A stretch of 64,000 nt of DNA from Pseudohoeflea suaedae (GTDB lineage Bacteria; Pseudomonadota; Alphaproteobacteria; Rhizobiales; Rhizobiaceae): positions 435,501 through 499,500 of the forward strand of contig NZ_SMSI01000003.1 of NCBI RefSeq assembly GCF_004354915.1, in the 5' to 3' direction. This document shows, piece by piece, positions 35,290 to 45,170 of the stretch (its first letter is position 1; the number at the start of each line of letters is the position of its first letter). The translations under genes were made by a program, and so were the position numbers. Under the pieces are notes generated by a model, which was not told the DNA's origin, ran no database searches, and saw only the letters and a program-made list of their open reading frames with translations.

Positions 35290-37706
35290 CAGAACAGCTT
35301 TTTCTCGAGACGTTTCCGCTGAACAAGCGATTGACCCGCGAGGAAGCCGTCAGCCTGATCGGGCTGGAAGACCTGACGCCGTTGCTCGCTGCGGCCGGAA
35401 GGCGGCGGGACGTCGCCCACGGTGACGTTGTCTCCTATTCGCGCAAGGTTTTCATCCCGCTCACGCAGCTCTGTCGGGATGTCTGCCACTACTGCACCTT
35501 CGCCCATCCGCCGCGCAAGGGACAGCGCGCCTATCTCAACCGGGACGAGGTTCTGGCCATTGCCCGCGCGGGTCGCGAGGCGGGGTGCAAGGAAGCGCTC
35601 TTCACGCTGGGAGATCGTCCCGAGGCTCGGTACCGCCTCGCGCGCGAGGAACTCGCTGCACTGGGCCATGCCTCCACGCTATCCTACCTTGCGGAGATGG
35701 CGGAACTCGTCTGGAAGGAAACAGGGCTGCTGCCGCACCTCAATCCCGGGCTGCTTTCCGAGGAGGATTTCCGGGCGCTGCGTCCCCTCTCGATCTCGCA
35801 AGGGATCATGCTCGAGACCGTCTCCGACCGTCTCTGCGGCAAGGGGATGGCTCACTACGGCTCGCCCGACAAGGTGCCCGCCGCCCGGCTGCAGACGCTC
35901 AGGCTTGCCGGTGAGCAGGCGGTTCCCTTCACCTCCGGCATTCTGATCGGCATCGGGGAGACCCGCGAGGAGCGGATCGATTCGCTGCTGGCGCTGCGGG
36001 ATATCAACGATGCCCATGGGCATATCCAGGAAATCATCGTCCAGAACTTCCGGCCGAAGCCGGGTACGCTGATGAAGGATGTCGCCGCGCCTGCGACGGA
36101 CGATCACCTCTGGACAATTGCCGTCGCGCGTCTGCTGTTCGAGCCGGCGATGAACATCCAGGCTCCGCCCAATCTGAGCCCCGGCGCGCTGCGGCAGCTT
36201 GTCGATGCGGGTATCAACGACTGGGGCGGGGTGTCCCCGGTGACCCCCGACCACGTCAATCCGGAAGCGCCTTGGCCGCATCTCGAGGAGCTGGCGACGG
36301 AGACCGCGAAGGCGGGGAAGGTGCTGACGGAAAGGCTCGCGATCTACCCCTCGCATGCCCGCGATGCTCTCAAATGGGTCGATCCGGCGATGCGCACCTC
36401 GTTGTACAATCTTGTCGACGGCGACGGATGGCCGCGCCGCGACAGCTGGTGCCCGGGCCGCCAGGACCTGCCGCCGGAAGCCGATGCCGTCCTGGTCAAG
36501 CCGAAGCGTCCCGTCCAGGCGAGCGCGCGATTGCAGGCAATCCTCGGTCGCGTGGACAACGGCCAGCTGCTCGACACCGATGACATCGTCCATCTCTTCA
36601 GGGCCCGCGGCGACGAGTTTTCGGCCGTCTGCCGGGCCGCCGACGAGTTGCGCCGGCGCGTCAACGGGGATGTCGTGAGCTATGTGGTTACCCGCAACAT
36701 CAACTATACCAACATCTGCTACTTCAAGTGCCAGTTCTGCGCATTCTCGAAGGGCAAGCTGAGTGAGAACCTGCGCGGCCGGCCCTATGATATCGGGATG
36801 GACGAGATTGCGGGCCGGGTGCGCGAGGCGTGGGACCGCGGCGCGACCGAAGTCTGCATGCAGGGAGGTATCCATCCCGCCTATACGGGGCAGAAATATC
36901 TCGACATCTGCGAGGCCGTCGCCGGGGCTCAACCCAACATGCACCTTCATGCCTTCTCACCGCTCGAGGTCACCCAGGGTGCGCAGACGCTGGGCATCAG
37001 TGTGCCCGAATTTCTTGCGCGGCTGAAGGATGCGGGGCTCAAGAGCCTGCCCGGAACCGCAGCGGAAGTGCTGGACGACGAGGTGCGCGCCATCCTTTGT
37101 TCCGACAAGATCAACACTCGCGAATGGATCGAGGTGATGCGGGCAGCGCACGCACTGAAACTGCGTTCGACCGCGACGATCATGTTCGGCCATGTGGATC
37201 GCTACGATCACTGGGCCCGCCATCTGGTCCGGGTCCGCGATCTCCAGATCGAGACAGGCGGCTTTACCGAATTCGTGCCGCTGCCGTTCGTCCACATGGA
37301 GGCGCCGATCTATCTCAAGGGTCGGTCGCGGCCCGGTCCGACCTTCCGCGAGACGATCCTCATGCATGCCGTCGCGCGCCTGGTGCTGCACCCGCACATC
37401 ACCAACATCCAGGCCTCCTGGGTCAAGCTTGGGCCGGACGGCGTGCGGCACTGCCTCGATGCCGGCGTCAACGACCTCGGCGGCACGCTGATGGACGAGA
37501 GCATCTCCCGCTCCGCCGGTGCGAGCTTCGGCCAGGAGATGACCCCTCAGGAGATGGAGCGGATCATCGTCTCGACCGGCCGGCTGCCCCGTCTTCGCAC
37601 CACGCTCTACGACAACGCCCCGGCGGAGCGGCGGACGACGGCGTTTGCCGCGGGTATCCGCACCGAGAGCGCATCAAGGCTCGTTCACACCGAAAACGCG
37701 CGCTGA
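35286..37706 (+). CDS. fbiC: Fo synthase FbiC (CofG-CofH fusion)
   Basis: An 806-residue double radical-SAM enzyme that condenses a tyrosine-derived unit with 5-amino-6-ribitylamino-uracil to form the deazaflavin Fo. The CofG half has its cluster cysteines C63-x3-C67-x2-C70 (CRDVCHYC); the CofH half has C478-x3-C482-x2-C485 (CYFKCQFC). In archaea the two are separate proteins; fusion is usual in actinobacteria and proteobacterial F420 producers. It is the last gene of the fno-cofE-cofD-cofC-fbiC operon. No terminator is obvious after it. Confidence 0.96.
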   Translation: MTEQLFLETFPLNKRLTREEAVSLIGLEDLTPLLAAAGRRRDVAHGDVVSYSRKVFIPLTQLCRDVCHYCTFAHPPRKGQRAYLNRDEVLAIARAGREAGCKEALFTLGDRPEARYRLAREELAALGHASTLSYLAEMAELVWKETGLLPHLNPGLLSEEDFRALRPLSISQGIMLETVSDRLCGKGMAHYGSPDKVPAARLQTLRLAGEQAVPFTSGILIGIGETREERIDSLLALRDINDAHGHIQEIIVQNFRPKPGTLMKDVAAPATDDHLWTIAVARLLFEPAMNIQAPPNLSPGALRQLVDAGINDWGGVSPVTPDHVNPEAPWPHLEELATETAKAGKVLTERLAIYPSHARDALKWVDPAMRTSLYNLVDGDGWPRRDSWCPGRQDLPPEADAVLVKPKRPVQASARLQAILGRVDNGQLLDTDDIVHLFRARGDEFSAVCRAADELRRRVNGDVVSYVVTRNINYTNICYFKCQFCAFSKGKLSENLRGRPYDIGMDEIAGRVREAWDRGATEVCMQGGIHPAYTGQKYLDICEAVAGAQPNMHLHAFSPLEVTQGAQTLGISVPEFLARLKDAGLKSLPGTAAEVLDDEVRAILCSDKINTREWIEVMRAAHALKLRSTATIMFGHVDRYDHWARHLVRVRDLQIETGGFTEFVPLPFVHMEAPIYLKGRSRPGPTFRETILMHAVARLVLHPHITNIQASWVKLGPDGVRHCLDAGVNDLGGTLMDESISRSAGASFGQEMTPQEMERIIVSTGRLPRLRTTLYDNAPAERRTTAFAAGIRTESASRLVHTENAR

Positions 37707-37748
37707 GGAGCATCACGCCGATGATGTCGATGATTCATTCCATCTTGT

Positions 37749-37772
37749 AGACATACTATTGTTAGTATGATA
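37749..37772. promoter_or_regulatory. Regulon operator, site 4 (catabolic operon)
   Basis: Core CATACTATTGTTAGTATG (37752-37769), a strong inverted repeat, 40 bases before the PLP-enzyme start. A second TATGAT/ATCATA pair follows at 37766-37778. Confidence 0.75.
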
Positions 37773-37811
37773 ATCATACTTTGATTTTGAATAGTGACAC
37801 GGACGATTGGA

Positions 37812-39323
<1,512 letters not shown>

Positions 39324-39361
39324 ACGGTGGCGTCTGTCCGCTGTTGAGAAGGAGAAAGTTT

Positions 39362-40327
39362 GTGCTTGAGCATTCAGTGGAGTCTTACGACAGGCTCAGG
39401 GAAAAGATGGCGGCACGCGACCGCAGTCTGCGTGAAAAGGTCATGTCGCTGCAGGAGGCCGGCTCGTTCGTTCGGGACGGGATGAGCATCGGCGTCGGAG
39501 GGTCGACCATGTCGCGCACGCCGATGGCGCTGTTGTGGCAGCTCATCCGGGATCGCCGGAAGAACCTCACCTGTTCGCGCGCGATCGTTTCCACCGACGG
39601 TGACCTGTTGTTCGGCTCGGGCGTTTCCGACCACATCATCACGAGTTGGTTTGCCCAGGGCATCCTTTGGGGCCTGTCCAAGGTGATGCGTCACCACGTG
39701 GAGAAGGAAGGCAAGACCTACGAGGAGTGGAGCCACATGGGTGTCGGCATGCGCTTCCGTGCGGGCGGCATGGGTGTGCCGTTCCTGCCGATGCGCGCCA
39801 TGCTCGGTTCCGACGTTCTCAAGCAGCGGCCCGAAGCCAAGGAGATCGACTGTCCCTTCACCGGCGAAAAGCTGCTGCTTGCGCCGGCCCTCAACCCGGA
39901 CGTCGCGCTGATCCACGTTCAGCGGTGCGACGCCTATGGCAACGCGCAGATCGATGGTTTGCAGTTCATGGACATCGATCTGGCGCTTGCAGCAGACCGG
40001 GTGATCCTGACCACCGAGCGGATCGTGTCCAACGACCAGATCCGCCGCGCACCGGACCAGACGAAAATTCCGTTCTTCTGCGTCGATGCGGTGGTGGAAG
40101 TGCCCTACGGCTCGGCGCCGCACGAGTGCTTCGGCCTTTACGAGCCGATGATGAAGCACATGGAGGCATATGTGAAGCAGGTCAACGCAGACCCGATCGA
40201 CGGCATGCAGGCCTATCTCGACCGCTATTTCCACGGACCCGAGGACTGGAACGATTACCTCGACCTGATCGGCATGAGGCAAGTCCTGGAAGCAAGCCAG
40301 CACGGCCGGAGTATCTACAATGACTGA
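39362..40327 (+). CDS. CoA-transferase alpha subunit (GctA/IpdA-like)
   Basis: A 321-residue class I CoA-transferase subunit, start GTG 39362 after GAGAAGGAGA. The LQEAGSFVRDGMSIGVGG opening and the HVQRCDAYGNAQIDG segment are family features. Relatives are glutaconate CoA-transferase and the steroid ring-cleaving IpdA. It overlaps the beta-subunit gene by eight bases, so a heteromeric enzyme is expected. Confidence 0.87.
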   Translation: MLEHSVESYDRLREKMAARDRSLREKVMSLQEAGSFVRDGMSIGVGGSTMSRTPMALLWQLIRDRRKNLTCSRAIVSTDGDLLFGSGVSDHIITSWFAQGILWGLSKVMRHHVEKEGKTYEEWSHMGVGMRFRAGGMGVPFLPMRAMLGSDVLKQRPEAKEIDCPFTGEKLLLAPALNPDVALIHVQRCDAYGNAQIDGLQFMDIDLALAADRVILTTERIVSNDQIRRAPDQTKIPFFCVDAVVEVPYGSAPHECFGLYEPMMKHMEAYVKQVNADPIDGMQAYLDRYFHGPEDWNDYLDLIGMRQVLEASQHGRSIYND

Positions 40328-41090
40328 GAGCAAGAACTATACGACATCCGAAATCCTGCCGATTCTGAGCGCGCGCCAGCTGCGCGACGGCATGGTGGTG
40401 TTCGCCGGGGTGGGAACGCCGCTGCTGGCGGCCACGCTGGCACAGCGGCTCAACTGTCCGCGGCTCACGATCCTGTTCGAGGGTGGTGTCGTCGGCGCGT
40501 TCGTCGAGCCGGGCAAGCTGCCCCCTTCCACCAACGACCAGCGCTGCACGCGGCGGGCGAACATGGTCCTTGGCAGTTCGGACGTTCTGTTGCTGTTGCA
40601 GCGCGGCTATGTCGATCTCGGTTTCATGGGCGGGGCGCAGATCGACCAGTTCGGCAACCTCAACTCGTCCTTCATCGGTGATCCCGCGGCGCCTAAGACG
40701 AGGCTTCCGGGCACCGGCGGCGGCAACGACATTTCAAGCCTGACAAACATGATCGTGGCGATGAAGCACGAAAAGCGCCGCTTCGTCGAGCATGTCGATT
40801 TCATCACCAGTCCCGGCTTCATCCGTGGCGGGACAAGCAGGCGCGATAGCGGCCTGCCGGCGGGCGGCATGTTCCGGGTGATCACGGAACTGGCGGTCTT
40901 CGGCTTCGACGAAAAGACCCGCCGGATGAAGGTACTCGCGCTCAACCCGGGCGTCACCCGCGAAGAGGTTCAGGACAATACGGGCTTCACGCTCGACTTC
41001 GCCGACAACCTCGCCGTCACCGAACCACCCACCGAAACGGAACTGCGCGTTTTGCGCGAGCTCGATTCCGAGCGCCTGTTCATCAATTGA
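40320..41090 (+). CDS. CoA-transferase beta subunit (GctB/IpdB-like)
   Basis: A 256-residue partner of the preceding gene. LTILFEGGVVGA places a Glu at residue 54, the position of the catalytic glutamate in glutaconate CoA-transferase beta subunit, which favours a true CoA-transferase over the IpdAB ring hydrolase. QIDQFGNLNSS is the usual family motif. The acid substrate is unknown; glutaconate-like or other dicarboxylic intermediates are plausible from the relatives. Confidence 0.87.
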   Translation: MTESKNYTTSEILPILSARQLRDGMVVFAGVGTPLLAATLAQRLNCPRLTILFEGGVVGAFVEPGKLPPSTNDQRCTRRANMVLGSSDVLLLLQRGYVDLGFMGGAQIDQFGNLNSSFIGDPAAPKTRLPGTGGGNDISSLTNMIVAMKHEKRRFVEHVDFITSPGFIRGGTSRRDSGLPAGGMFRVITELAVFGFDEKTRRMKVLALNPGVTREEVQDNTGFTLDFADNLAVTEPPTETELRVLRELDSERLFIN

Positions 41091-41106
41091 TCACTGGAGG
41101 AAATTC

Positions 41107-42090
41107 ATGACAATGCTGTCAAACACGTTTGGTATCGCCGCGCGCAACTTCAAGGCGTATCCGGAGATGCCTGATGCGCTGGAACTCGTCGAGTACGGCG
41201 TCCGCGTCGAGGAACTGGGATATGATTCCGTGTGGGTGTGGGATCACATGCTGCTCGGTGTCGATCCGAATTTCCCGATCATCGATTCCCTGACCGTCCT
41301 GACCGGCATTGCAGCGCGCACGACGCGCATCAAGATGGGCACGGGCATTCTCGTCCTGCCGTTGCGCAACCCGGTCGCGCTGGCCAAGCAGCTTTCCTCG
41401 ATGGACCAGCTCTCGCGCGGTCGCCTCGTGATGGGCATGGCTGCCGGCTGGTACAAGCGCGAATTCGATGCGATGGGGATTCCGTTCACCAAGCGCGGCA
41501 AGATCATGGACCAGAACCTGGAGATCATGCGCCGCCTGTGGACGGAGCCCGCTGTCACCGGAACCTACAACATCTCCGATGACAAGACCGGGATCGAGCT
41601 CGAATATGCCCTGTCGAAGGCGGTGATGTATCCGAAGCCCGCACAAGAGCAGCTTCCGCTGCTGATCGGCGGCTATGCCGACGCTGCGCTCAAGCGTGCC
41701 GCCACCAGCGGCGACGGCTGGCTGACCTATTTCTACCGCGCCGAGGACTTCAAGAAGTCGTGGGACAAGATCCGCGGTTTCGCCCAGGAAGCGGGCAAGA
41801 ACCCCGACAACATCATGAACGCGTCGCAGCTGCCCATCATGATCGGCAAGTCGAAGGAAGCCGTCCAGGACGACATGATGGACTGGCTGAACAAGGAATG
41901 GGACTTCCCGGAGCACAGCGACTGCACCCGCGAAAGCGCGATCATGGGATCGGTGGACGAATGCGTCGCCCAGCTGCGCGAGCACATCGATGCCGGCGTG
42001 CAGAAGATCATCTTCGTGCCCTACAAGTACCAGATGGATCAGGTCGAGACGATCGCCGAGGAAATCATCCCGCGCCTGCGAAACGCCTGA
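41107..42090 (+). CDS. Luciferase-like F420-dependent oxidoreductase (LLM class)
   Basis: A 327-residue TIM-barrel protein of the luciferase-like family, which uses F420 or FMN. Motifs: YDSVWVWDHML near residue 38, KMGTGILVLPLRNPVALAKQ, SRGRLVMGMAAGWYKREFDA and PLLIGGYADAALKRAA. FMN-type members are two-component monooxygenases; the F420 type moves hydride. F420 use is favoured because the operon belongs to the same operator set as a complete F420 pathway. Substrate is unknown. A clear GGAGGAAA precedes the ATG. Confidence 0.85.
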   Translation: MTMLSNTFGIAARNFKAYPEMPDALELVEYGVRVEELGYDSVWVWDHMLLGVDPNFPIIDSLTVLTGIAARTTRIKMGTGILVLPLRNPVALAKQLSSMDQLSRGRLVMGMAAGWYKREFDAMGIPFTKRGKIMDQNLEIMRRLWTEPAVTGTYNISDDKTGIELEYALSKAVMYPKPAQEQLPLLIGGYADAALKRAATSGDGWLTYFYRAEDFKKSWDKIRGFAQEAGKNPDNIMNASQLPIMIGKSKEAVQDDMMDWLNKEWDFPEHSDCTRESAIMGSVDECVAQLREHIDAGVQKIIFVPYKYQMDQVETIAEEIIPRLRNA

Positions 42091-42163
42091 GGCGCCCACG
42101 GACGTTCACGTCGGGCCGCCGGGCGGCGGCCCGCTTACCCAACTCAATTGCGGACCGGAATTC

Positions 42164-43447
42164 ATGACTGATCCAAATCGTCAAAAGATCATCGACAAGA
42201 TCGATCAATCGCGCGACCAGGCAATCAAACTGCTGCAAGACATGGTCGCCGTCCCCAGCGTCACCGGGGACGAGGCGGCCATCCAGAAGCTGATGCACGA
42301 CTACCTTACCGAGGTCGGCCTCGACGTCGACATGTGGGAGACCGACTGGGAGGAGCTCAAGAAGCATCCCGGCTATCGTCCAGTCGCGCGCGGTTACGAG
42401 GGCCGTCCCAATATCGTGGCGACGCTCAAGGGCACCGGCGGCGGACGTTCGCTGCTGCTCAACGGCCATACCGACGTCATTCCCGTCGGCGACGGCGAGG
42501 GCTGGAGCGACAATCCCTGGTCTGCCTCGATCAAGGAAGGACGCATCTATGGTCGCGGCTCATGCGACATGAAGAGCGGCGTGGCGAGCCACATCCTGGC
42601 GGTGCAGTATCTCAAGGAACTGGGGCTGACGCCGAAGGGCGATGTGATGATCAACATCGTCATCGATGAAGAAGTCAGCGGCCACGGCACGCTCGACACC
42701 GTCATCCGCGGCTATTCGGCGGATGCCGGCATTTCCGGTGAGACGTCCGATCTTCACGTGCAGCCCGCCTGCATCGGCCGCATCTGGTTCGAGATCGAGA
42801 TCCAGGGCAAACCTGCCGGGGTTCAGCAGCGCTATCTCGGCATCAGCGGGATCGAGCTCGGCTACAAGATCTCCAAGGCGGTGCAGGAGCTGGAAGACCA
42901 CCGCGTCGCGACCGTGACGCATCCGCTTTATCCGAGCGCCATCGATTCTCTGCCGTGCCTGATCGGCAGCTTCCAGGCGGGAACCTATCCGAGCGCCTTC
43001 CCGGCGACAGCCTTGCTGAAGGGATCAATCGGCACGGTCCCGGGCGAAGACCACGAAGGCGTGAAGCAGAGCCTGGTCGACAAGATCGCCGAGGTCGCCG
43101 CCGAGGATCCCTGGATGAAGGATCATCCGCCGGTGGTCCGTTTCGTCGGCTATGACGCCGAAGCCTCGGAAATCCCGCGCGATCACGCCATCGTCGACAC
43201 GGTCTCGCGGATCTACACCGAGGTGACCGGCAAGGAACCGACCATCAGCGGCAGGCAGGGCGCGGCGGACACGCGGTTCCTCAACAGCTATGGCGAGACG
43301 CCGACCGTCATTTTCGGACCGGGGTCGACGGCTATCATGCACTCGAACGACGAGTATGTCTCGATCGACGACTACCTCACCTCCATCAAGGTCATGGCCC
43401 TCTCGATCTACGACTGGTGCAACGCCGAGCCCGTCGCAAAAAGCTGA
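42164..43447 (+). CDS. M20-family metallohydrolase (ArgE/DapE/deacylase type)
   Basis: A 427-residue zinc amidohydrolase. Metal ligands and catalytic residues are in order: H102-T-D104 (GHTDVIPVGDG), D135 (GSCDMKSG), E169/E170 (DEEVSGHG) and H393 (IMHSNDEYV). M20 enzymes cleave N-acyl or N-carbamoyl amino acids. It is the last gene of the catabolic operon, downstream of the LLM oxidoreductase, and would release an amino or carboxyl product after ring or amide processing. ATG 42164 is preferred; the longer frame crosses the LLM gene end. A terminator follows. Confidence 0.87.
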   Translation: MTDPNRQKIIDKIDQSRDQAIKLLQDMVAVPSVTGDEAAIQKLMHDYLTEVGLDVDMWETDWEELKKHPGYRPVARGYEGRPNIVATLKGTGGGRSLLLNGHTDVIPVGDGEGWSDNPWSASIKEGRIYGRGSCDMKSGVASHILAVQYLKELGLTPKGDVMINIVIDEEVSGHGTLDTVIRGYSADAGISGETSDLHVQPACIGRIWFEIEIQGKPAGVQQRYLGISGIELGYKISKAVQELEDHRVATVTHPLYPSAIDSLPCLIGSFQAGTYPSAFPATALLKGSIGTVPGEDHEGVKQSLVDKIAEVAAEDPWMKDHPPVVRFVGYDAEASEIPRDHAIVDTVSRIYTEVTGKEPTISGRQGAADTRFLNSYGETPTVIFGPGSTAIMHSNDEYVSIDDYLTSIKVMALSIYDWCNAEPVAKS

Positions 43448-43514
43448 ACCCGGCTCGAAGGGCGGGCGTATGTCAACCCCTCCCGCCCCCGACCAGCCAA
43501 CCGACCTCCCCATG

Positions 43515-43541
43515 AAGCGCCGCTCTCGAGCGGCGCTTTTT
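43515..43541 (+). terminator. Terminator after the catabolic operon
   Basis: A perfect 10-bp stem AAGCGCCGCT / AGCGGCGCTT around a CTCG tetraloop, followed by TTT. It separates the M20 gene from the transhydrogenase operon. Confidence 0.85.
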
Positions 43542-43576
43542 CGTCTCGGTACAGTCGTCCGGCAATCAATAGGTAC

Positions 43577-43600
43577 TATCTTACTATAAATAGATTGACT
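43577..43600. promoter_or_regulatory. Regulon operator, site 5 (pnt operon)
   Basis: Core CTTACTATAAATAGATTG (43580-43597): both ACTAT and ATAG core arms are conserved and outer bases partly so. It lies 84 bases before pntAA. Confidence 0.6.
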
Positions 43601-43683
43601 TGTTGCTTACGCTGAGTCAGATTGCGGACATGCCCGGCAGCGGCTTTTCCGTCGCTCCCCCGGCAACTCAAGGAGAGACGAAA

Positions 43684-44817
43684 ATGCATATCGCGGTATT
43701 GGCCGACACGAGTACGCGTGTTGCGATAACCCCCGAGACGATCCGCAAGTACGAAGCGCTCGGCGGCACGGTATTCGTGCAGCAGGGCGCCGGCGCGCAG
43801 GCAGGCATGCTCGACGGCGATCTCGAGGCCTCCGGCGCACGCATTGTCGAGGGTGCCGATGCGGCCGTGAAGGAAGCGGACATCATTCTTGCAGTCGGCC
43901 GACCGGAGGAACGGATTATCCGCGCCTGCAAGCCGGGTGCGGCGATGTTTGCGACGATGGATCCTTATCGGGCCAACGGCTCTCTTGAAATCATGGCCGA
44001 TGCGCGGGTCGACGCCTTCGCCATGGAGCTGATGCCACGCATCACCCGCGCCCAGTCGATGGACATCCTTTCAAGTCAGGCGAGCCTCGCCGGCTACCGG
44101 GCCGTCATCGACGCCGCCAGCGCATTCACCCGCTTGCTGCCGATGATGATGACCGCAGCGGGCACCATCCCGTCGGCGCAGGTCTTCGTCATGGGCGCCG
44201 GAGTGGCGGGCCTTCAGGCAATTGCGACCGCGCGGCGGCTGGGGGCTTCCGTTTCGGCGACCGATGTGCGCCCGGCGACACGCGAACAGGTGGCTTCCCT
44301 GGGGGCAAAGTTCGTCGCGGTCGAGGACGAAGAGTTCCTGGCGGCCGAATCCGCCGGTGGTTACGCCAAGCAGATGTCGAAGGAATATCTTGCCAAGCAG
44401 GCCGAACTCGTCGCCGCCCATATCGCCAAGCAGGACATCGTCATCACCACGGCCCTCATCCCCGGTCGCGACGCCCCGCGTCTGATCACCAGGGAAATGA
44501 TCGATAGCATGCGGCCCGGCTCGGTGCTCGTCGATCTGGCCGTCGAGCGCGGCGGCAATATCAAAGGTTCGAAAGCGGGCGAGATCGTCGAGCTCGGCCG
44601 CGGTGTCAGGATCATCGGCAATTCGAGCATAGACCGGATCGGCACGACCGCTTCGAGCCTCTACGCGCGCAACATGTACAGCTTCATTTCCAAACTGGTC
44701 GACCGCGACCAGCAAGGTCTGGCGATCGACTGGGACGACGAACTGGTCAGAAGCACCAACCTGACCCGAGACGGCGCCATCGTGCATCCGGCCTTCGGCG
44801 GGGCGCAGCCCGGCTAG
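43684..44817 (+). CDS. pntAA: NAD(P) transhydrogenase alpha-1 subunit (NAD-binding, PntAA)
   Basis: A 377-residue soluble dI domain of proton-translocating transhydrogenase. It has RVAITPETIRKYEALGG at the N-terminus, the AlaDH/PNT fold, VMGAGVAGLQAIATARRLG as NAD-binding Rossmann motif, and DLAVERGGN. ATG 43684 follows AAGGAGAG. The split alpha subunit (alpha-1 and alpha-2) is the usual alphaproteobacterial form. It sits in the same operator-defined regulon as F420 synthesis, suggesting that it feeds NADPH to Fno. Confidence 0.93.
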   Translation: MHIAVLADTSTRVAITPETIRKYEALGGTVFVQQGAGAQAGMLDGDLEASGARIVEGADAAVKEADIILAVGRPEERIIRACKPGAAMFATMDPYRANGSLEIMADARVDAFAMELMPRITRAQSMDILSSQASLAGYRAVIDAASAFTRLLPMMMTAAGTIPSAQVFVMGAGVAGLQAIATARRLGASVSATDVRPATREQVASLGAKFVAVEDEEFLAAESAGGYAKQMSKEYLAKQAELVAAHIAKQDIVITTALIPGRDAPRLITREMIDSMRPGSVLVDLAVERGGNIKGSKAGEIVELGRGVRIIGNSSIDRIGTTASSLYARNMYSFISKLVDRDQQGLAIDWDDELVRSTNLTRDGAIVHPAFGGAQPG

Positions 44818-44861
44818 GGCCGCGACACGCTTCCGCCTTTCCCTCAATCTGGAGAACAATC

Positions 44862-45170
44862 ATGACGCCTACCGTCATCATACAGCTATTCGTGTTCCTG
44901 CTCGCCGGCTTCGTCGGCTTTCAGACCATCACCCGCATTCCGCCCCTGCTGCATACGCCGCTGATGGCGGCCACCAATGCGATCTCAGGCATCTCCCTGG
45001 TCGCTTCGCTGGTCCTGGCCGGGTCGAACCAGGGACTGTTCAGCACCATTCTCGGAACAATCGCCGTCGGCTGCGCGACCGCCAACGTCGTCGGCGGCTT
45101 CCTGATCACCGACCGCATGCTGGCCATGTTCAAGCCGGCGAAGCTCGAGGCCAAGGAGTCCGTCGCGTGA
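44862..45170 (+). CDS. pntAB: NAD(P) transhydrogenase alpha-2 subunit (membrane, PntAB)
   Basis: A 102-residue membrane subunit with three hydrophobic helices (IIQLFVFLLAGFVGF at the start, then ISLVASLVLAG and a third). TRIPPLLHTPLMAATNAISG is the characteristic PntA2 sequence. It overlaps pntB by four bases and makes half of the proton channel. Confidence 0.93.
   Translation: MTPTVIIQLFVFLLAGFVGFQTITRIPPLLHTPLMAATNAISGISLVASLVLAGSNQGLFSTILGTIAVGCATANVVGGFLITDRMLAMFKPAKLEAKESVA

Noticed and set aside
39362-41090. Steroid ring-cleaving IpdAB
   Set aside because: No steroid genes are near and the beta subunit keeps a glutamate at the CoA-transferase position.
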